Shown: positions 7,225 through 10,499 of the stretch, piece after piece
Position numbering within the stretch: the first letter of the stretch is position 1
Layout: each line of letters opens with the position of its first letter
From: Planctomycetia bacterium
GTDB taxonomy: Bacteria > Planctomycetota > Planctomycetia > Pirellulales > UBA1268
Direction of reading: 5' to 3'
Assembly (NCBI GenBank): GCA_009919445.1
Contig: RGBY01000070.1
Location: 1-10,499, forward strand
DNA: 10,499 bases
The notes under the pieces: generated by a model
Databases searched by the model: none
The model's input: only the letters and a program-made list of their open reading frames with translations
Told to the model about the DNA's origin: nothing
Made by a program: the position numbers and the translations under genes

Positions 7225-7839
7225 TTAGAAAAGCCCCAAAGCCGAACTGACAGCCAGCATCAAGAGCAGGGTCCCAGCAGCCACAAGCATCCCTCCGACC
7301 GGGCTGGGCCGAACCCGCAGTCGTCGGGCTGTTCGCCTCAAGCGACGGCTGAGGTCATTCCAGCCCTCTGCGGCCTCCTGGCTATGAAGGGCCACAACAC
7401 TCACTGTCCGCAACGGACCATTCCCTTCAACATGAGCCTGCAATCCGATTGTCGGCAGGGCAAGGCCTTCACCTGCCCAGCGAACCGCTGGATCGACTGC
7501 GGCAGCAATTTCAGCAACGAGTGGCCGAACCTGCTCAAGGGTCGCGTTATAGATCAGCAGACGTGGACGGGCAAAAAGAATGCAGATCGCAACCACCAAT
7601 ACATAGAGCAGGAGAAGAATGACCTCGCTCCATGGAGAGGCACCCAAAAGTGGCTGAACGGCGGCAAGCGGTCCGATCGCCGCCAACCCCGAGAGGCCGC
7701 CCCCTAGCAGCACGCTGTCCCAGGCTCCGGTGATAACCAGTGGGCGGCGCCGTAACTGCAGCCCCCCAAGAAGGCAGCAATAGATTCCCAGCGGCAAAAT
7801 CGCGACCCACAACGGCAGATTATCGAGCCAGAAATTCAT
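7225..7839 (-). CDS. Multi-pass membrane protein of unknown function
   Basis: A 204-residue protein I do not recognise as a named family. Predicted layout: helix 1 at about 8-29; a second hydrophobic, Gly-rich stretch at about 42-65; a strong helix at 71-90; a soluble segment at 91-177; and a C-terminal helix at about 181-203. The soluble part starts with RPRLLIYNATLEQVRPLV, which looks like a short alpha/beta unit, and ends with a very basic stretch (NDLSRRLRRTARRLRVRP, 161-178) next to the last helix. The basic face is probably cytoplasmic. ATG 7839 is the only sensible start, with AGGG 8 bases upstream as a weak ribosome site. The gene lies 79 bases before pckA on the same strand. Reading frame length, hydrophobic pattern and position make a real gene very likely; no function can be assigned. 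Confidence 0.82.
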   Translation of the reverse strand: MNFWLDNLPLWVAILPLGIYCCLLGGLQLRRRPLVITGAWDSVLLGGGLSGLAAIGPLAAVQPLLGASPWSEVILLLLYVLVVAICILFARPRLLIYNATLEQVRPLVAEIAAAVDPAVRWAGEGLALPTIGLQAHVEGNGPLRTVSVVALHSQEAAEGWNDLSRRLRRTARRLRVRPSPVGGMLVAAGTLLLMLAVSSALGLF

Positions 7840-7889
7840 TGCGTTGCCCTAGAGCAGCTTCCCTCGGGCCATCTCCCAGTGAGTTACCT

Positions 7890-7908
7890 ACGGATACGAG
7901 TGATCCGT
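7890..7908. repeat. Perfect inverted repeat upstream of the membrane protein gene
   Basis: ACGGAT (7890-7895) and ATCCGT (7903-7908) are perfect inverted copies with a 7-base spacer. They lie 51 bases before the start of the membrane protein gene and could be a hairpin or a dimer-bound operator. No function is shown by sequence alone. Confidence 0.45.
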
Positions 7909-7966
7909 TTCTCCTGCTGTCTTCTTAGCTGTCTCACCACCGGTCCGCTCGCTCCCGCTCGCGGCT

Positions 7967-7982
7967 TGACTGCGATCAGTCA
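7967..7982. repeat. Small hairpin overlapping the stop of the 34-residue peptide gene
   Basis: TGACTG (7967-7972) and CAGTCA (7977-7982) form a perfect 6-bp stem with a CGAT loop (ATCG on the minus strand). The minus-strand TGA stop of the small peptide gene is part of the stem. It is short and no T-tract follows, so a terminator role is doubtful. Confidence 0.35.
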
Positions 7983-8084
7983 GGACCACCAGGCAAGCCA
8001 GGCCAGCCCTCCGAGCCAAACCAGTTCCATGGTTGCGGCCAGCATGAGCCAGCACCGATTTTGTGAAAACGTCTCTGGCGGCAT
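7980..8084 (-). CDS. Likely small single-helix membrane peptide (34 residues)
   Basis: An ORF of 34 codons plus stop, below usual gene-calling limits. The peptide begins MPPETFSQNR, and the rest (about 11-33) is one Trp- and Leu-rich hydrophobic helix containing WLMLAATMELVWL, ending with AWWS. A short polar N-terminus followed by one helix and almost nothing after is typical of small bacterial membrane peptides. It begins 25 bases after the stop of the upstream same-strand gene and is followed, after 140 bases, by a multi-pass membrane protein gene, so co-transcription with either is possible. Only a weak GGA lies upstream of the ATG. Without this ORF the gap between its neighbours would be 270 bases of unexplained sequence. 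A chance ORF of this size is not excluded, but an uninterrupted hydrophobic helix in the expected strand and place argues for a gene. Function unknown. Confidence 0.5.
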   Translation of the reverse strand: MPPETFSQNRCWLMLAATMELVWLGGLAWLAWWS

Positions 8085-8109
8085 TGACTGATTCCAGGGA
8101 AACGTCGTT

Positions 8110-8550
8110 TCAAGATGCCTCGGGAACCGCGAAACTCAGGTCTCGAGCAAATGCCTCTTCAAACTGGTAGACGTCATGAAAGTCTTCTCGGCGATCGCGA
8201 TTGGTTTTTCTCATCTGGCCACTCTCAATCATGTTGAAGACGATCTCGCCGAAGTCAGCCGTTGCCTGCACACCCCAGGCGGCAAGGACCGTCGGCGCGA
8301 GAAATCCGTACTGCTGCTGAGCATACCGCCGGGCTGCCTCGCAGAGTTCTTGGCCCGTCACGTGCTGCTCGCTCTTTCTTTTCTCTTGTTGCCCCGCCGC
8401 CTTTCGGCCGACGGGCCGGGACGCTCCCATCCCGAGTGAATCCTGCGCGAACGTCAGCGATTCGAGAACGAACAGATAGGCATCAATGGTATACCGAGTA
8501 TCCCGCTCAAGCAGTTCGGCAAGTGGATGCGAAGGATCGACGAGGGGCAT
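8110..8550 (-). CDS. Minf_1886 / TIGR04138-type protein restricted to Planctomycetes and Verrucomicrobia
   Basis: A 146-residue soluble protein of unknown function. It begins with a helical segment containing DTRYTIDAYLFVLESLTFAQ (17-36), the family's usual start. A short hydrophilic linker rich in Gly, Lys and Gln (about 42-62) follows. The conserved core then starts at HVTGQELCEAARRYAQQQYG (63-82) and contains TVLAAWGVQATADFGEIVFNMIE (87-109) and KTNRDRREDFHDVYQFEEAF (115-134). I recognise this from Planctomycetes and Verrucomicrobia, where it is catalogued as a lineage-restricted hypothetical protein. No catalytic motif, signal peptide or membrane segment is visible. ATG 8550 is preferred because family members start close to the first helix; GTG 8559 would add three residues. 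Ribosome sites are weak for both. A TATACT box at 8585-8590 suggests a separate promoter. Family membership is secure from motif recall; the role is unknown. Confidence 0.88.
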   Translation of the reverse strand: MPLVDPSHPLAELLERDTRYTIDAYLFVLESLTFAQDSLGMGASRPVGRKAAGQQEKRKSEQHVTGQELCEAARRYAQQQYGFLAPTVLAAWGVQATADFGEIVFNMIESGQMRKTNRDRREDFHDVYQFEEAFARDLSFAVPEAS

Positions 8551-8584
8551 GATAGACACTCACGGGCTAGCTGAATTTCGATCG

Positions 8585-8590
8585 AGTATA
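8585..8590 (-). promoter_or_regulatory. Candidate -10 box for the Minf_1886-type gene
   Basis: TATACT on the minus strand matches the -10 consensus in five of six positions and lies 34 bases before the preferred ATG. The -35 region is poor (TGGGCT at 17 bases), but a run of seven T at 8600-8606 lies in the spacer. The only 64-base gap between the two genes therefore may hold a promoter. Confidence 0.3.
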
Positions 8591-8623
8591 GCAGCCCGCA
8601 AAAAAACAGCCCATCTCCCGCCA

Positions 8624-9508
8624 TCAACTCCCCGGGGCGTTCTCTTCGATGAAGGTATAGCCCAGCGGCGTCATGGGCCGGGAAAAGTCTCGAATAAGAT
8701 CGAGCCCGCGGTCGATCAGGCTGGTTCGCGGGTCAAACTGATAGACATCCCGATCTTGGCCTCCCGGCTTGTAGATCTGGATCGCAAATGGCATTAAGTC
8801 ACTTGTTTGAAGAATGAGTTCGACTTTGGAGAAATTTGCGGCATCAGCCTGAAATTTGGGAAGGGCCTCCAGCCAGACTTGATCAGCCACCTCCGGCGGC
8901 GTGATGATCCGCATTGAGTACCGCTTCTTGAGTGTGCTGGCCTTGGCACCAAAAACAAACGGCAATGGCCCTTCGCTGATCGCCTTCCCTTGCATCTCCG
9001 GCGGTAGCTTGGTCTCCCGAAGCTGCCGCTCGCTATGCCGAAACTCGTAGATGCTCGTGCCGTTGCAGACCCAATGCTCACCCGAGTTCGCCGGACGGGC
9101 CTCGTACTGCCGCTTTTCAGGATTCCACTGTTTCGCAGTCTTCACGCGAAACAGCCCTTTATCAGGCGCGGCGTACTTAATTTCGCCCGTGCTTTCCGAA
9201 AAGGCTAGCCGCTCACCTGAGGCATCAGCCGGACTCCAGGCGTTGTATTCCCATTTGTAGAACGTACACGCCCAGGTTGTGACCCGATCATTTCGGGCTT
9301 CCCAGGCAGCCAATAGCTGATCGAGCGCCGCCTGCTGCTGTGGGCTCAGCGGTGGAGCCTGCCCAGGACTGGTCTGCTGACCGTTTGCGACCGGCAGACC
9401 GAGGGCGACCAACAGCACCAGGCAGACACACCGCCCCAACCATTGGGGCCAGGCCAAAACTCCTGAACGAACTGGGCAACGAGGGTACTTTTGGCAGACT
9501 GCAGGCAC
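8624..9508 (-). CDS. Exported TIGR03009-type planctomycete protein
   Basis: A 294-residue protein with an N-terminal signal: a basic leader, a hydrophobic core at about 27-39 (VCLVLLVALGLPV), and likely cleavage near ANGQQ (41-45). A Pro/Gln-rich linker leads to a helix (57-76) and a beta-rich domain. Features typical of the family: TTWACTFYKWEYNAW (77-91), repeated Trp and aromatic strands, EHWVCNGTSIYEF (144-156), ETKLPPEMQGKAISEGPLPFVFG (165-187), LKKRYSMRI (193-201), VWLEALPK (211-218) and DAANFSKVELIL (222-233). This is the TIGR03009 group of Planctomycetes. The strand pattern recalls lipoprotein-carrier (LolA/LppX-like) folds, but that is only inference. The start is GTG: AAGGAG at 9515-9520 lies 6 bases before it, and no closer ATG exists ahead of the signal. 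It is 88 bases downstream of nadE on the same strand. The biological role is not known. Confidence 0.87.
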   Translation of the reverse strand: MPAVCQKYPRCPVRSGVLAWPQWLGRCVCLVLLVALGLPVANGQQTSPGQAPPLSPQQQAALDQLLAAWEARNDRVTTWACTFYKWEYNAWSPADASGERLAFSESTGEIKYAAPDKGLFRVKTAKQWNPEKRQYEARPANSGEHWVCNGTSIYEFRHSERQLRETKLPPEMQGKAISEGPLPFVFGAKASTLKKRYSMRIITPPEVADQVWLEALPKFQADAANFSKVELILQTSDLMPFAIQIYKPGGQDRDVYQFDPRTSLIDRGLDLIRDFSRPMTPLGYTFIEENAPGS

Positions 9509-9514
9509 GGCGAT

Positions 9515-9520
9515 CTCCTT
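9515..9520 (-). promoter_or_regulatory. Ribosome binding site that decides the GTG start at 9508
   Basis: AAGGAG on the minus strand ends 6 bases before GTG 9506-9508. It supports the GTG start and so the full signal peptide of the TIGR03009-type protein. Confidence 0.7.
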
Positions 9521-9562
9521 GGCAGAACGACAGGACTCTAGCAGCGTAATCGGCTGTTCGCG

Positions 9563-9591
9563 AGGCCTGTTTACCCGGGGAGAAACGGCCT
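9563..9591. terminator. Stem-loop just after nadE
   Basis: On the minus strand AGGCC-GTTT pairs with AAAC-GGCCT, a 9-bp stem with one unpaired base and a 10-base loop, beginning 5 bases past the nadE stop. On the plus strand the arms are 9563-9567 with 9569-9572, and 9583-9591. The position fits a terminator or 3'-end stabilising hairpin for nadE. No T-tract follows, so it is not a standard intrinsic terminator. Confidence 0.45.
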
Positions 9592-9596
9592 ACGGC

Positions 9597-10499
9597 CTAG
9601 CCGTCAGAGCCGTCCGCAGCGGCCGCATCCCGCAACCGCCTGAGTTCACAAGCGAAGCCGCCGGAAAGAATCGGAAATCGATACCAGGCACGCGGATCGA
9701 GACTTTCATCATCGAGATGAAACGAGGGGGCCAGTCGTTCGCGTTTCCATTGGTTGCGGGACCACAGCTGAAAGAACCTCGCTGTCCAGGCCGCCAGACG
9801 GCCGGGTGATTCATCCGGCAGATCAGCCCGAAGCTGCTGCCAGATTTCGAGTGGCATCTGCCGATCACGAATGGCGTACCGTTCGATTCGGTCAAGCACA
9901 TCATAGGGCATCAGGTCAGCCTCATCGGTCTGGCCCGCAGCCGGCGGACGCAGCTCGGCTGTCGGCTGCTGGGCATTCACCGCTGCAACGGCGGGCAACG
10001 ACCCCAGCCCATCCGGCCCCTGCTTCTCAAGCCAAATCAGCCAGTGCCGAAGGAAGGCCTTGTCGATCCCGGCAATTGGTGCAATTCCACCAGCGGTATC
10101 ACCATCCATCGTGGCATAGCCAACGGCTGCCTCCGAGCGATTGCTGGTGGCTACCAGTAAGGCATTTTTCAGGTTGGCCAAAAGCCACACACCAGGCGCC
10201 CGAACCCGAGCCTGAATATTCTGAAGCGGCAGGTCGTCCTGCCCCCAGTCAAGCGAGCGGCCGATCGCCTCTTCTGCCAGCTTGACATAAGCCTGCACCA
10301 GCGGATCGACATCAAACTCGTGATAGGTGGCTCCGACAGCGGACGCCATCCCACGGGCTGCCTCTCGCGTCACGGCACCAGAGTAGGCCGTCGCCTGATA
10401 GACACAGGTCAAGAGTTGGGCCACCAGCTGCCGCGTCAGCTGCTCTGGGTCCGTGGGCATCTGATCGGGAGCAACATCTGCCCGGACTCCTAGCCGCTG
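9597..10499 (-). CDS. nadE: Glutamine-dependent NAD+ synthetase, C-terminal part (runs off the window)
   Basis: The last 300 residues of NAD+ synthetase, which amidates nicotinic acid adenine dinucleotide to NAD+ using ATP and ammonia released from glutamine. The frame is open to the window edge, so the ATG at 10460 is internal and not the start. Visible marks of the synthetase domain: YHEFDVDPLV; QDDLPLQNIQARVRAPGVW; LVATSNRSEAAVGYATMDGD; TAGGIAPIAGIDKAFLRHWL; NAQQPTAELRPP; and QTDEADLMPYDVLDRIE. The last three are typical of the long, glutaminase-fused form, in which the C-terminal region continues well past the catalytic loop. The ATP-pyrophosphatase loop (SGGxDS) and the nitrilase-type glutaminase domain should lie beyond base 10499. 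The gene is followed by a stem-loop and then, 88 bases on, by the TIGR03009-type gene. The identity is secure; the fusion to glutaminase is inferred from the C-terminal type. Confidence 0.95.
   Translation of the reverse strand, partial: QRLGVRADVAPDQMPTDPEQLTRQLVAQLLTCVYQATAYSGAVTREAARGMASAVGATYHEFDVDPLVQAYVKLAEEAIGRSLDWGQDDLPLQNIQARVRAPGVWLLANLKNALLVATSNRSEAAVGYATMDGDTAGGIAPIAGIDKAFLRHWLIWLEKQGPDGLGSLPAVAAVNAQQPTAELRPPAAGQTDEADLMPYDVLDRIERYAIRDRQMPLEIWQQLRADLPDESPGRLAAWTARFFQLWSRNQWKRERLAPSFHLDDESLDPRAWYRFPILSGGFACELRRLRDAAAADGSDG

Noticed and set aside
7144..7707. Plus-strand ORF of 187 codons opposite the membrane protein gene
   Set aside because: The product is hydrophilic and low in order. 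The opposite strand encodes a coherent membrane protein with clear helices.
7945..7964. Near-tandem 10-base repeat (CCGCTCGCTC then CCGCTCGCGG)
   Set aside because: Only two copies with two mismatches in GC-rich non-coding DNA; no sign of an array, CRISPR or integration site.
7879..8091. Plus-strand ORF of 70 codons in the 7840-8109 gap
   Set aside because: The product is Ser/Gln rich without a coherent helix or motif, no ribosome site precedes it, and it opposes the more convincing small membrane peptide ORF.
8600..8606. Run of seven T on the minus strand after the TIGR03009-type gene as an intrinsic terminator
   Set aside because: No stable stem directly precedes the run; the best pairing is 4 bp with a 13-base loop. 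It fits better as part of the spacer of the next promoter.
1..10499. Search for mobile elements, CRISPR arrays, tRNA or rRNA genes, and toxin-antitoxin or defence genes
   Set aside because: No transposase or integrase motifs, no regularly spaced repeats, no tRNA-like cloverleaf and no defence-type domains were seen on either strand.

Overview
The window looks like a chromosomal segment from a planctomycete, probably of the Pirellulales type. It is GC-rich (by eye near 60%). Two of its proteins belong to families known almost only from Planctomycetes or the Planctomycetes/Verrucomicrobia group: a TIGR03009-type exported protein and a TIGR04138/Minf_1886-type protein. No RNA gene, insertion sequence, CRISPR array or phage gene is visible. 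These taxonomic and family calls come from recognising motifs, not from a database search.

Left half, plus strand (about 175-4753): a tight three-gene glycosyltransferase operon. Two tandem, diverged GT-C membrane glycosyltransferases of the ArnT/GT83 type are joined by a 1-base TGATG overlap. The second is joined by a 4-base ATGA overlap to a GT2 polyprenyl-phosphate sugar synthase of the ArnC/GtrB/DPM1 type. The expected logic is that the GT2 enzyme loads a sugar onto a polyprenyl phosphate at the cytoplasmic face, and the GT-C enzymes transfer sugar from such a carrier to an acceptor at the outer face. The sugar and the acceptor cannot be read from the sequence. The second GT-C protein appears to lack the hydrophobic helix that precedes the conserved TKLP motif in its neighbour.

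Right half, minus strand (10499 down to 4842): a run of co-directional genes converging on the glycosyltransferase operon. In transcription order they are: the C-terminal part of glutamine-dependent NAD+ synthetase (nadE, running off the window); an exported TIGR03009-type protein; a TIGR04138/Minf_1886-type protein; a likely 34-residue single-helix membrane peptide; a 204-residue multi-pass membrane protein of unknown function; ATP-dependent phosphoenolpyruvate carboxykinase (pckA); and a secreted thiol-type glutathione peroxidase. Spacing ranges from 25 to 162 bases, so several promoters are likely and this is not one tight operon.

Most of the window is ordinary housekeeping and lineage-specific sequence. 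I do not see a clear new defence, mobile or biosynthetic system. The points most worth a second look are the apparent helix loss in the second GT-C protein, the unlisted small membrane peptide at 7980-8084, the unknown-function planctomycete genes around it, and a few clean inverted repeats between genes.
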